Virus record (IMG/VR): IMGVR_UViG_3300022752_000035
Span: 31,985-95,984 of that record
DNA length: 64,000 nt
Direction: 5' to 3' (one strand)
Source: a virus
The position numbers and the translations under genes were made by a program. Under the pieces are notes generated by a model. The model made no database searches. It worked only from the letters and a program-made list of their open reading frames with translations, and had not been told where the DNA came from. Positions 52,744 to 61,580 of the stretch are shown one piece after another; the first letter of the stretch is position 1; each line of letters begins with the position of its first letter.

Positions 52744-53186
52744 TATGAAGCGGATTCTAAAAAGAAAACAAAATGGTCCAATGTAATAAATTTTTTAAGA
52801 GTATAATCTGTGATAACATTATATGGCTTATTATCAATCATAATTTTTTCAGTTTTTCCATGGCCTACAATAAAATCTTTAGCTTCTTTTTCAACTTTTA
52901 TTTTAACAATACCTTTACTTACTCTGCTTTTTAATTCTGGTAATAATTCAAGATCTTGTTTTGGATTATATTTAACTTTAGCTTGAAATGCGCCGCTGAC
53001 TGGTATATAAGTGATATTATTTTTAATTGCAGCCTCACCATATCCAGGAAGTGAATTTGTAGAAAGTTGATTGATTATTTTTTTAGGTTCTTTGTAGATT
53101 ACTATTTCTCTAGAGAAGGTATCAAAAAGATCACCTAAAACTCCTGTTGCATTTGCTATCTCAATCGCTGATAATAAACTTGGCAT
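52743..53186 (-). CDS. Putative head closure / head-tail joining protein
   Basis: This 147-residue protein has an N-terminal helix (SAIEIANATGVLGDLFDTFSREIVIY), then strands (GAFQAKVKYNPKQ; GIVKIKVEKEAKDFI; KIMIDNKPYNVI). A short helix followed by a small beta barrel, between adaptor and gp10-like genes, matches stopper / head-closure proteins. The TAATG overlaps on both sides show translational coupling. No diagnostic motif was seen, so the call rests on gene order and predicted fold. Confidence 0.45.
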   Translation of the reverse strand: MPSLLSAIEIANATGVLGDLFDTFSREIVIYKEPKKIINQLSTNSLPGYGEAAIKNNITYIPVSGAFQAKVKYNPKQDLELLPELKSRVSKGIVKIKVEKEAKDFIVGHGKTEKIMIDNKPYNVITDYTLKKFITLDHFVFFLESAS

Positions 53187-53704
53187 TAGATTGTTGACCT
53201 TAGATAAATTTTACCTGCATTATCTCCTTGATAAATGCCAGCGACAGTATCATCGCCAGCAACTTGAAGAGGTTTAGCTTCATTAAGATTATAATTTTTA
53301 GTCAGAACTGTTAATTCATCATTAATTTGTTTTCTTAATGCTGCATAATTTTTAGCAAGTTCATTTTTATTAATTTTTGTTACAGAACTTCCTTCATCAC
53401 TTATGCTTACTACGCTATCTTGTGTCGCAGCATATAAAGCGTTACGAAATAGTCTTTCATAAAAGTGAATACCATAAATCATTTTAAATATGCTTTTTTC
53501 TATATCTCCAAAAACATCTCCTGAGTCTTCTGTAGCAGCTATCTCAAGAGTGTCTTCTGTTATATAAAATCTTTTATTAATTAAAATATTAAGATCACCA
53601 ATATTACTTCTTAACCAATAAGCTATAGTAGGAATACTAATGTCAACTGGTTCACCTAATTCATCATATAATTCAGTAGCTATGTCTACAATTTTAATGC
53701 TCAT
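53186..53704 (-). CDS. Putative head-tail adaptor (gp6-like connector)
   Basis: This is a 172-residue protein. The first part is helical with IVDIATELYDELGEPVDISIPTIAYWLRSNIGDLNILIN, then a Tyr-rich helix (IYGIHFYERLFRNALYAAT) and a long helix (NELAKNYAALRKQINDELTVLTKNYN). Helical bundles of this size follow the portal in many phages as adaptor rings. It starts a new transcript: a GTGTAAT element lies 9 bases upstream, with no Shine-Dalgarno. It follows the head fibre gene. Confidence 0.5.
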   Translation of the reverse strand: MSIKIVDIATELYDELGEPVDISIPTIAYWLRSNIGDLNILINKRFYITEDTLEIAATEDSGDVFGDIEKSIFKMIYGIHFYERLFRNALYAATQDSVVSISDEGSSVTKINKNELAKNYAALRKQINDELTVLTKNYNLNEAKPLQVAGDDTVAGIYQGDNAGKIYLRSTI

Positions 53705-53708
53705 ATAA

Positions 53709-53720
53709 TAAATATTACAC
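53709..53720 (-). promoter_or_regulatory. GTGTAAT element, short spacing, before the connector genes
   Basis: GTGTAATATTTA (minus strand); the 7-base core is 9 bases from the ATG at 53704. No Shine-Dalgarno, so the message would be leaderless. Confidence 0.55.
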
Positions 53721-53726
53721 TTTAAA

Positions 53727-56700
53727 TTAATAGCAATATACTCTAACAGTATCTCTAAGCCCTGATGGATTTATAGTAAAAGCTGGCGTAAATAAAGAGC
53801 ATACTACAAAATCCCCAATATTCAATGGAACTGGCGGAGTAATTAATCCAGTAAAATTATTAGGAATATTAGTGTTTGTACTTAAAATAGATGTACTAAT
53901 TACTCCTAGAGTATTTGTTGTTGCATTAATAAAATATCCTGTAGAATTTAAAGCTGGTGAAGGTAGTGAAGTTCCTGCTATATGTTGCCAACTAGCTTTT
54001 CTTGCTGTACCGCTTTCTAATACTTGAATATATCTTCTATTAGGACCAGAAGCATTAAAACCTAAATTACCTGGTGCAAAATAATTATGACCACCACCAA
54101 TTGCAGGTTGATCACTAGTATGGTCAAATGATAATACAAAGAAATTATTTGAAGATGCAGCAGCTTCTCCAACAAGAAGAACTCCAGATCCATTCACAGT
54201 TGGTCTTGTATTTAAAGAAACATTACCTGTTATATTAACAGATATTCCAGATAAATTTAAAACATCAATTTCATTTAAATTAAAATTATTGAAAATTCCA
54301 GTACCAGAAACTTGAATATTGTTGATGAAAGTTTTATTTCCGCTGATAATTTGATTACCTGTAGTATAAATAATTGTGTCAGGTAAACTTGCTGCTTCTC
54401 CGCTAAGAAGAACTCCTGTTCCATTCACAGTAGGACGATTAGTAAATTGACCATTAGATTTTGTAACATAAGTATTTGATGCGTTTGTAGAGGTTAAATA
54501 AGCACTAAGGTCTACGCCCGTAATAAATCCGCTAGGATTATTTTTTGTATAGTAATTCGAAAGGTCTACGCCCGTAATAAATCCGCTAGGATTATTTTTT
54601 GTATAGTAATTTGAAAGGTCTACGCCTGTCAATACTTGATTTCCGCTAATATAAATATTACCATCTACTACATTTAATCCACTAGTATTAACAATTACCT
54701 TATCCATAGCTAAACCACTTCCAATATTAGTAGTTCTAAATGATATATAAGTTCCTTGTCCAGTATAACCTTGTCTAACTACCCAATCTTCTGCTGCTAA
54801 TGATCTTATTGCAGCTCTACTATTTGATGAGTATTGATTTAATCCAGAAATATAACCTCTTCCTTGCAAATTAAATAAAACATCATCTTTTAAAACTCCA
54901 GAAAGACCAGTTGGAATTCCTCTTGCTCTTCTCATTAATATTTGAGGACCATTAATTCCATAAGCATCAATTGATATACCTGCATTTTCATTTGTATTTC
55001 CAGCTATATTTAAACGAAAATCTAAATTTGATGTATCATATCCATTTCCAGTATAAGCATTAAGAGATATAGTATCTGCAAAAGTTTTATCTCCACTTAT
55101 AGTTTGTTTTCCTTTTGTTAATACTAAATTTGGATTATTTATGCTACCGCCAACAGTTAAATTATTTGTTATATTTAAATTATCATTAAAATAAGCTGAG
55201 CCACTTCCTCTTATATTTCCAGTTACAATAATATCATTTTGGAAAAGTGCATTTGAGATGAAGGTCTTAGCTCCTGCAATATTTTGTGGTCCAGTTAATT
55301 GAACATAATTCGTAAGATCTACTCCAGTAATAAATCCGCTAGGATTATTTTTCGTATAATAATTCGTAAGATCTACTCCAGTAATAAATCCGCTAGGATT
55401 ATTTTTCGTATAATAATTCGTAAGATCTACTCCAGTAATAAATCCGCTAGGATTATTTTTCGTATAATAATTCGTAAGATCTACTCCAGTTAAAACTGGT
55501 TTTCCAGAAATATAAATACTTCCATTTCCAGTAACATAAACATTTCCATCGATTAAATTAATATTTGTTCCAGAAAATTGAAAATCACTAATATTGCTAA
55601 GGTCTACAGCATTAAATATGCCAGTGCCTTGAACTTCTAAATTATTTATAAAAATTTTATTTCCACTAATAGTTTGATCGCCAGTAGTAAATATTATATT
55701 GCTAGATGAAGAATTTATATACCCACTAAGATTATTTATATTTGTTTGTAATGTATCGCCAGTATTTGTTAAATTAGTTATTGTACTAAATCTATTATTA
55801 GCATAACCACTATAATCGCTAAGATCATGATAACCCATTACTTCATCAAGAGTAGAAACATCTGTTAATCTTGTCCCTTGACCAAAATGCCAAGTTTTTG
55901 TTATATTATCAAAACCAAAAATAACTCCAGTATCATTTATACCAGTTAATCCTTCTCCAGTAACAAAGAAAATTCCTCCATCAGTTAAACCTCCAGTAAG
56001 ATTTAAAAGTAAATAAGGACTTGATATATTATTATTTGTTGTATTTAAAATTGTTTCTGTACCCGTTACATAAAGACTATTAATATAAACTTTATCTCTA
56101 AATATTTTGATTCCGTCTATACCTTGATTACCGTATAATAAAACAGAATCTCCACTTAATGCATTTATAGCATTATATAAATTAATCCCAGAAGAATTTA
56201 AAGTGCCACTTAAAGAATTAATTTTATTATTTAAAGTAGTTCCTGTTAAATCAAGATTTGTAATAGTAGAAAAAGTAGAATTAATATCTCCAGAAAATCC
56301 AGTAAATTGAGCATTAAGAACTACTGCGTCATTATTTACTAAAACTGTATTTCCATCTATTATAACAGAGCTTGTTCCAATTTTAATTCCACTTATAAAA
56401 TATCCACTGCCATAAACATAAAGATCATTTCCAATTATAGTATTAGAACCTGAAAATGTTTTCTGTCCTAAAATATTTTGATCTCCATATAATAGAACAG
56501 AATCACCGCTTAACGAATTAATCGAATTGGTTAGGTCGATTCCAGAAGCGTCTAACGCACCGCTTAACGAATTAATCGAATTGGTTAGGTCGATTCCAGA
56601 AGCGTCTAACGCACCGCTTAACGAATTAATCGAATTGGTTAGGTCACCACTTATTAAAATTCCAGTACCATTTACAGTAGGGCGAACTCCAAAAGTAATT

Positions 56701-57461
56701 TCATTTCCAGAAACTACAAAAAGATCATCTTCAGTTTCATCTCCTACGATGATACTATCTATAAAATTTTTATTACCAGATATTATTTGATCACCTGTTC
56801 TGTAAACAATTGTTTCTGGTAAATTTGCGACTTCACCACTTAGCAATACTCCCGTTCCATTTACCATTGGTCGATCTTTAAAAAGAGTCGTACCACTATT
56901 TGTAATTCTTAATCTTTCTATTCCATTGCTAGGATTTGAAGATGTATAAAATATTATGTCTCCTCCTTGCCAATTATATTGCTCAAGATTATTATCTTGT
57001 ATTCCAAAAAATACTCCTTGACCAGCTCCACTATGATTTAAAATTTCTAACCATGTAGCAGGAGAATTAGATTGAACACTTAGTGAATATGAAGAATTGG
57101 GATCTACCACTCCATTTTCATCATTTCCAATTATTAAACGACCGCTTTTAACTTGATTGCCAGTTGTAAAAATTACATTATTATTTAATTTATTAAATTT
57201 AGATTCAAAATATCCACTATTACCAGAAATATAAATTGTATTAATACTATTGTCAAATATATAAACTCCATCTAATCCTGTTAAGAATAAATACTTTCCA
57301 GTTAAATTATTAATCTCTGCATTTAAGCCTTGATCTCCTTTTTCTCCTCTAGGACCTTGAGAACCAGGAATTAAAACATTAGCAGAAAGAATTTGAGTTG
57401 GAGATGTTACATCAACAGATACAGCATTAGGCAGTGTTACATCAACGTTTATTTCTGACAT
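53727..57461 (-). CDS. Collagen-like head (or connector) fibre with 18-residue repeats
   Basis: This is a 1244-residue fibrous protein. Residues 1-40 are strand-like (NVDVTLPNAVSVDVTSP), then a short collagen-like run (GSQGPRGEKGDQG). The shaft is strand-turn repeats rich in Asn, Ser and Gly, including near-identical 18-residue units of two kinds (TNYYTKNNPSGFITGVDL and SINSLSGALDASGIDLTN). The last 120 residues (SFDHTSDQPAIGGGHNYF to RDTVRVYCY) look like a globular trimer tip. Its place between the capsid gene group and the connector genes, with a BppU-like adaptor just upstream, suggests a fibre decorating the head or neck. It follows that adaptor gene by 4 bases. Confidence 0.65.
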   Translation of the reverse strand: MSEINVDVTLPNAVSVDVTSPTQILSANVLIPGSQGPRGEKGDQGLNAEINNLTGKYLFLTGLDGVYIFDNSINTIYISGNSGYFESKFNKLNNNVIFTTGNQVKSGRLIIGNDENGVVDPNSSYSLSVQSNSPATWLEILNHSGAGQGVFFGIQDNNLEQYNWQGGDIIFYTSSNPSNGIERLRITNSGTTLFKDRPMVNGTGVLLSGEVANLPETIVYRTGDQIISGNKNFIDSIIVGDETEDDLFVVSGNEITFGVRPTVNGTGILISGDLTNSINSLSGALDASGIDLTNSINSLSGALDASGIDLTNSINSLSGDSVLLYGDQNILGQKTFSGSNTIIGNDLYVYGSGYFISGIKIGTSSVIIDGNTVLVNNDAVVLNAQFTGFSGDINSTFSTITNLDLTGTTLNNKINSLSGTLNSSGINLYNAINALSGDSVLLYGNQGIDGIKIFRDKVYINSLYVTGTETILNTTNNNISSPYLLLNLTGGLTDGGIFFVTGEGLTGINDTGVIFGFDNITKTWHFGQGTRLTDVSTLDEVMGYHDLSDYSGYANNRFSTITNLTNTGDTLQTNINNLSGYINSSSSNIIFTTGDQTISGNKIFINNLEVQGTGIFNAVDLSNISDFQFSGTNINLIDGNVYVTGNGSIYISGKPVLTGVDLTNYYTKNNPSGFITGVDLTNYYTKNNPSGFITGVDLTNYYTKNNPSGFITGVDLTNYVQLTGPQNIAGAKTFISNALFQNDIIVTGNIRGSGSAYFNDNLNITNNLTVGGSINNPNLVLTKGKQTISGDKTFADTISLNAYTGNGYDTSNLDFRLNIAGNTNENAGISIDAYGINGPQILMRRARGIPTGLSGVLKDDVLFNLQGRGYISGLNQYSSNSRAAIRSLAAEDWVVRQGYTGQGTYISFRTTNIGSGLAMDKVIVNTSGLNVVDGNIYISGNQVLTGVDLSNYYTKNNPSGFITGVDLSNYYTKNNPSGFITGVDLSAYLTSTNASNTYVTKSNGQFTNRPTVNGTGVLLSGEAASLPDTIIYTTGNQIISGNKTFINNIQVSGTGIFNNFNLNEIDVLNLSGISVNITGNVSLNTRPTVNGSGVLLVGEAAASSNNFFVLSFDHTSDQPAIGGGHNYFAPGNLGFNASGPNRRYIQVLESGTARKASWQHIAGTSLPSPALNSTGYFINATTNTLGVISTSILSTNTNIPNNFTGLITPPVPLNIGDFVVCSLFTPAFTINPSGLRDTVRVYCY
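54509..54625. repeat. 54-base tandem repeat in the head fibre gene (about two copies)
   Basis: GGTCTACGCC recurs at 54509, 54563 and 54617, spacing exactly 54 bases, with almost identical sequence between. It codes for the 18-residue unit with YYTKNNPSGFITGVDL. Confidence 0.9.
55308..55490. repeat. 54-base tandem repeat in the head fibre gene (three copies plus part)
   Basis: ATTCGTAAGATCTACTCC recurs at 55308, 55362, 55416 and 55470; the units are identical over their full length by eye. It encodes the same 18-residue unit type as the repeat at 54509, with different synonymous bases. Confidence 0.92.
56507..56645. repeat. 54-base tandem repeat, second type, in the head fibre gene
   Basis: ATCGAATTGGTTAGGTC recurs at 56521, 56575 and 56629. 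It codes for NSINSLSGALDASGIDLT units; identical copies point to recent duplication. Confidence 0.9.
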
Positions 57462-57465
57462 AACT

Positions 57466-57810
57466 TTATCTCGTAGTTTCTGGTGATACTATAAATTTTC
57501 CAAGCATTAATTTTATGGTATTTCCTGTTGGAATACCAGATGGAAACCTTTCTATATCATAAACAAATTGTCCTACTGGTAAATCTTTAGTAATTGTAGA
57601 ATCTATGGTTATATTAATCGTTCCAGAAACATGACTTATAATATTAGGATTTAAATCTAATAAAATTCCTGTAGAACCATATCCATTTCTAACTTGCCCA
57701 CGGACATCATATCCGCTTAGGTTAAGTCTATTATTATCAGTATCTTTTACTGAGAGAGTTGCTTGAAGAAAATCGCCTTGATATGTAGATATATTATAAT
57801 TAGTTGCCAT
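57466..57810 (-). CDS. BppU-like fibre adaptor protein
   Basis: This is a 114-residue single-domain protein. ISTYQGDFLQATLSVKDTDNNRLNLSGYDVRGQVR resembles the N-terminal domain of baseplate upper protein BppU and related phage Ig-like adaptors, which hold fibres. It ends with strands (IKLMLGKFIVSPE). It lies 4 bases before the head fibre gene and probably anchors that fibre to the capsid. A GTGTAATTATTA element lies 7 bases before the ATG, without Shine-Dalgarno. Confidence 0.6.
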   Translation of the reverse strand: MATNYNISTYQGDFLQATLSVKDTDNNRLNLSGYDVRGQVRNGYGSTGILLDLNPNIISHVSGTINITIDSTITKDLPVGQFVYDIERFPSGIPTGNTIKLMLGKFIVSPETTR

Positions 57811-57812
57811 AG

Positions 57813-57824
57813 TAATAATTACAC
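57813..57824 (-). promoter_or_regulatory. GTGTAAT element, short spacing, before the adaptor and head fibre
   Basis: GTGTAATTATTA (minus strand), identical over 12 bases to both arms at 25259-25290. The core ends 7 bases from the ATG at 57810. No Shine-Dalgarno. Confidence 0.6.
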
Positions 57825-57847
57825 ATGGCAGAAAAAATTAAGCAGAA

Positions 57848-58195
57848 TTAATCTGATAATAATTTTCTTACTTTGGCTTCTTTTGTTTCGTCTTTATTTT
57901 CTTGTTTTCGGACTGGTTGATATTTTGTAACATGTTTTTTAAATTCTGCAATCAATCTTTTAACAAGAAGTTCTCGGCTATCAATTGGAACAAGTCCTAA
58001 TTTTGCAGCATGATTTTGAAGATCACTTTTATTCATTTCTGCTAATTGTTGAGTATACTCTGAAACATCGAGGGTTTTATATTTTGAAAGACCATCATCA
58101 CCCCAAAGCTGATCTAAACTTTGAACTGTTTCTTTACTTTCATCTTTGCCATGAGCTTGATGAAGATCATTTAATTTTAATTTCTTTTTTGCCAT
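57848..58195 (-). CDS. Small SAP/Rho-N-like head protein
   Basis: This 115-residue protein is charged and helical. Residues 45-90 read YTQQLAEMNKSDLQNHAAKLGLVP, then SRELLVKRLIAEFKKH. The helix-turn-helix plan in which L-x-x-M-x-K-x-x-L is followed by a short extended part and a second helix fits SAP, HeH or Rho-N-type motifs. Such domains bind nucleic acid and occur beside phage capsid genes. It starts downstream of the capsid terminator, with a weak AAGG site. It may be a head completion factor. Confidence 0.55.
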   Translation of the reverse strand: MAKKKLKLNDLHQAHGKDESKETVQSLDQLWGDDGLSKYKTLDVSEYTQQLAEMNKSDLQNHAAKLGLVPIDSRELLVKRLIAEFKKHVTKYQPVRKQENKDETKEAKVRKLLSD

Positions 58196-58241
58196 ATTTT
58201 TGCCTTTAACCTTATTATATTAATAAACTATATTCTTTTCC

Positions 58242-58279
58242 AAAAAAAGAAAACCCCCCAAGGGTTAACCTTGAGGGGT
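58242..58279 (-). terminator. Rho-independent terminator after the major capsid gene
   Basis: Minus strand: an 11-base stem (ACCCCTCAAGG with CCTTGGGGGGT, one G-T pair; 58269-58279 and 58253-58263), a 5-base loop, then TTTCTTTTTTT. It ends the capsid transcript. Confidence 0.9.
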
Positions 58280-58302
58280 CTTCATAACCGATTAGATCAG
58301 AA

Positions 58303-59463
58303 TTATGATTGTGATCCAAGAACGATACCACCGACTGCGCGAGCGTCCAAGCAAACGCGACCTTCTTCTACGAATCCATAGAAGCCTGTCTTGTCTTGGC
58401 GAGCAGCATAGAATTGGTCGTCTGGTAGGACAACAAATTGACCACCGCTCTCGGCTTGGCGAGCTACTGGGCGTACGAATGCATCACGTGTTCCATCAAC
58501 AGCTACGATGAGTTCGTCAGAATTAGTTGTGAAGTTTCCGTAGAAACCATCAGTATCAGTTGGAGTACCAGAAGCAGTACTGTTCCAAACTGATGCAAAT
58601 AGACTGTTGTATCTTTGGTTTAGGCCAAGTTCAAGTAATTCATGGATTGTGATACCATAAATTTCTTCTGTGCCTGCGCCACGATAGATATCTTCACGAA
58701 CACTATTTGGTACGGAAGATTGACCAGTTCCACTTGTTGGGAATATTGGATTATAAGCAAATGCTCTGATAGCAGCTTTAACTTCTGGACTAACATAAAT
58801 GTCTGTTACTCCGCGAGTTTCAGCAGCTGTACCACCAGCAAAGCTTTGACTAACTCTTTTCATACGAGTTACGAGTCTGTTTAGATCTGCTAGTGTGAAA
58901 TTAGCAGCAGAAGTACCGCCATCAACTAAATGACGGAGACTTCCATTACTACCTACGGTAGCAGCTTTACCATTTTTTGTGGCAGCTTCAGCAACAGCTT
59001 TGAGAACTACGGCCCAAGCATTACGTTCTTGTTTTATAAGAACTTCTTGGGTCATGCGCTCGATAGCTTTACTTACTACATCAAGACGGCTCTTGCGAGC
59101 ATAACGCTTGTGGAAACTAACAGCACTATCCAAACGATAGGTACTGAATTTCATCTCTTGTACTGGAACGTCAACAGTAGAAGTTGGAAGACCACCTGCT
59201 ACATTTTGACTCCATACGGAGATTAAACCAGCATCTTCGTTGTAGTATAGATCAAGAGGAATAGAAGGACTATCATCTTCATCATATGCCATATCTGTAT
59301 AAAGAGAGGCTGATAGAGCGGTTTCGTTAAGAACCTTTTGAACAACTGGTCCAATAAAAGCTGCAAAAGCTTCTAGAGCTTCACGACTTTCTGTACCATT
59401 ACGAGAACCCATAGCTTTGATGAGTTCAACTTGCTCTGGTGTATTTTTTAATTTTAATTTCAT
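58303..59463 (-). CDS. Major capsid protein (HK97-type)
   Basis: This is a 386-residue protein. No single short motif proves the fold, but several facts agree. It has a spine-like helix region (ERMTQEVLIKQERNAWAVVLKAVAEAATKNG), a beta-hinge (VDVPVQEMKFSTYRLDSAVSFHKRYARKSRLDVV), an Ala/Gly-rich A-domain and GVTDIYVSPEVKAAIRAFAYNPI, a pattern common in phage capsid proteins. It follows the protease-scaffold and decoration genes and is closed by a strong terminator. The codons are visibly more GC-rich than the neighbours, which is usual for very abundant proteins. AGGAG precedes the ATG. Confidence 0.82.
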   Translation of the reverse strand: MKLKLKNTPEQVELIKAMGSRNGTESREALEAFAAFIGPVVQKVLNETALSASLYTDMAYDEDDSPSIPLDLYYNEDAGLISVWSQNVAGGLPTSTVDVPVQEMKFSTYRLDSAVSFHKRYARKSRLDVVSKAIERMTQEVLIKQERNAWAVVLKAVAEAATKNGKAATVGSNGSLRHLVDGGTSAANFTLADLNRLVTRMKRVSQSFAGGTAAETRGVTDIYVSPEVKAAIRAFAYNPIFPTSGTGQSSVPNSVREDIYRGAGTEEIYGITIHELLELGLNQRYNSLFASVWNSTASGTPTDTDGFYGNFTTNSDELIVAVDGTRDAFVRPVARQAESGGQFVVLPDDQFYAARQDKTGFYGFVEEGRVCLDARAVGGIVLGSQS

Positions 59464-59483
59464 TTAAGTTTTTCTCCTATGAA

Positions 59484-60041
59484 TTAGAGCTCTAGTTTGA
59501 GTAGAGCAAAGCCATCTGAATCAGTGGCTCCTAGGAACTTGCCAATTTCAGCGCGACCAGCAGGAACTGTGGCTGCACCAGAGATTGTACCGTTACCATT
59601 TGCGAAAGCCTTGTCGCCAGCGCTAATAGCAGCAGCCTTGTAAAGAACAAGACCTTTGGTTAGAACTGGAACAGCTTGACCTGAAGCTACTGCACTTAGT
59701 TCAGCAGCACGAGCTGGCTTGTAAATTAGATATTCACCGTTATCGTCAGTTAAACGAACATCGTTTAAAGCAATACCGAGGATAGCAGCATCACCTGTTC
59801 CAGCCTCTGTAACGCGTGGTGTTAAAACGTGATATTGACTAACTGTGCCATTATAAGTTGCAGCATGTGGATTTGCAACTTGAGTAATGCCACCATTAGC
59901 ATCAGTGTTACTCCAACCAGTACTTACTTTTACAAGTGTTCCTTTGTTGGTTGTGCCATCAAACGCAAACAAATTGACGACATCATGTTCGTCATAGCTG
60001 CGAAATGGCTTAATTAGTGTTGTATTTGAGCTATATGCCAT
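59484..60041 (-). CDS. Capsid decoration / stabilising protein
   Basis: This 185-residue beta-rich protein opens with AYSSNTTLIKPFRSYDEHDVVNLFAFDG and continues with KGTLVKVSTGW, AAILGIALNDVRLT, AVPVLTKGLVLYKAA and GRAEIGKFLGATDSDGFALLKLEL. The run 'value, property, value' with a final L-K-L strand is typical of DUF2190-like capsid-bound proteins encoded just before the capsid protein. It shares the GC-rich codon use of the capsid gene, so both are abundant. AGGAG precedes the ATG. A role as head vertex or surface decoration is inferred. Confidence 0.6.
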   Translation of the reverse strand: MAYSSNTTLIKPFRSYDEHDVVNLFAFDGTTNKGTLVKVSTGWSNTDANGGITQVANPHAATYNGTVSQYHVLTPRVTEAGTGDAAILGIALNDVRLTDDNGEYLIYKPARAAELSAVASGQAVPVLTKGLVLYKAAAISAGDKAFANGNGTISGAATVPAGRAEIGKFLGATDSDGFALLKLEL

Positions 60042-60060
60042 ATATTTTTTCTCCTATATG

Positions 60061-61569
60061 TTATGATACATTGAAACCTTCAATGCTAAAGGCTTTCTTG
60101 TACCTTTCGTACAAGGAAGGTTCATTAGCAGTGGCAGTAGCAGGAACATCAGTTACTTGCTGAATGCCATTGTCTAAAGCTTGATTGACTACTTCTTTAG
60201 CATCAGAAGCTACTACTTCAGAGGCTTTAACTTCAGCTACAACTTCTGTAGCCATAGTTTTCTCTTTCATATCAGCTTCTTTTGCCATTTTTGCTTTTTT
60301 AGCAGCTTTATTTTTTTCTTTCATAAGAACTGCCATCTTATTTTTATAAGCAGCAAAAGTTTCATCATTTAAATCTTTGATATCTGATGCGAGAACTTGA
60401 CGATCTTCGTCAGATAGTTCATATTCCTCATCAAAAGAGGCCATACGAACATTGAAAACTTCTTCACGAATCTTAGCAGCTTTTTCCTCTTCAAGAGCGG
60501 CTAGAGAATTTTTAACTTTCTCTAGTTCTTCTTTCATTGAGGTATAGTCTTTTGTAAGAACTTCATATTTTTCATTAGCAGATTTAATAGCTTCTTCTTT
60601 TTCTTTTCTTTCAAGATCAAAAGCCTCAGAAGCTTTTTTAATTTCTTCTGAGATAAATTCTGCTACTTGGGAAGCTTGAATCTCTTTAAGTGATTCAGCT
60701 GTAATATCTTCGATTTTGGTTATTTTCATAATATTATTAGTATTCTTAGTTGAATTTACATTTAAATCTTCATTTTGTGAAATATTAATTTCATTTGCTT
60801 CTGTAGCCATAACATTAGATAAGTCTTTTTCTTTCTCTTCTACTGCTACTCCTACTACATCTGCTGCTGGTGTTCCAGTCAAACCTATACCTAGTGGTAT
60901 AATATTACCTGTTACTAATCTATATATTTTTTGTCCATTAGGTAGTATGCCTGTGCCACCAAAAGCTCTAGATTTAGATTTTAATTTTTCCATTTCATCA
61001 GCATCTTCTACGACTCTGCCTTCCATAATATTCTTTTTATCATTATCAAGAAGAACAAATTGATATTCATTAAATCCAAGCTCCCAACTTGCGCTTACTC
61101 TCATATAATTTGGACTAGTAGGATCATTACTCTCTTCAACAAGATTAGCTATATCTTTATTTACAACTTTCCACATAACTCCACCAAGAGCAATATTAAA
61201 TGGATCTTTACTATTTATTGCTTCTTGTTCTGTCATTGGCTCTTCAGAGCCAAATGTATTAAATCCGTAATTTAAAATACAACCAACTACTTGAGTACGA
61301 TTATGCTCAAGATTAATTGGTTTATTAACAAAATATTTTGCAATCTCTACTGCTGTTTTATTATCTACAACATCACCATTACGATTAACTCTGCCAGCAA
61401 CAAAAGCGTTTGTTGAAATTGGAAGTAAATCTATATTTTTATCGGTATCAATATTTGGAAGAAATGTCCTTAGACTATCTAATGAAGCTAAGCTAAGATG
61501 CAAATCTTTTTCCTCTGAAACTATACATTTTAATTCAGAGCTAAAAATTGTTGTATATTTTGTTTCCAT
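60061..61569 (-). CDS. Prohead protease fused to scaffold
   Basis: This is a 502-residue protein. Residues 1 to about 240 look like a prohead serine protease: FVAGRVNRNGDVVDN, KPINLEHNRTQVVG (His89 as candidate catalytic residue), MRVSASWEL (Ser159 or Ser161) and LTGTPAADVVGVA. From about 281, starting at an internal Met (KITKIEDITAESL), the rest is helical and charged (coiled coil near 310-370), then an Ala/Glu/Lys-rich tail, as in scaffold proteins. Such fusions release scaffold after self-cleavage. An internal start at 60729 could give scaffold alone, but no good ribosome site is present. AAAGG precedes the main start. Confidence 0.7.
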   Translation of the reverse strand: METKYTTIFSSELKCIVSEEKDLHLSLASLDSLRTFLPNIDTDKNIDLLPISTNAFVAGRVNRNGDVVDNKTAVEIAKYFVNKPINLEHNRTQVVGCILNYGFNTFGSEEPMTEQEAINSKDPFNIALGGVMWKVVNKDIANLVEESNDPTSPNYMRVSASWELGFNEYQFVLLDNDKKNIMEGRVVEDADEMEKLKSKSRAFGGTGILPNGQKIYRLVTGNIIPLGIGLTGTPAADVVGVAVEEKEKDLSNVMATEANEINISQNEDLNVNSTKNTNNIMKITKIEDITAESLKEIQASQVAEFISEEIKKASEAFDLERKEKEEAIKSANEKYEVLTKDYTSMKEELEKVKNSLAALEEEKAAKIREEVFNVRMASFDEEYELSDEDRQVLASDIKDLNDETFAAYKNKMAVLMKEKNKAAKKAKMAKEADMKEKTMATEVVAEVKASEVVASDAKEVVNQALDNGIQQVTDVPATATANEPSLYERYKKAFSIEGFNVS

Positions 61570-61580
61570 ATTATTTACCT

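Noticed and set aside
55299-55493. Plus-strand open frame with regular repeats
   Set aside because: It is the opposite strand of the 54-base repeats in the head fibre gene; no promoter or ribosome site of its own.
54509-56645. Regular repeats resembling a CRISPR array
   Set aside because: The 54-base period has no unique spacers, stays in frame with the fibre protein and codes for 18-residue units.
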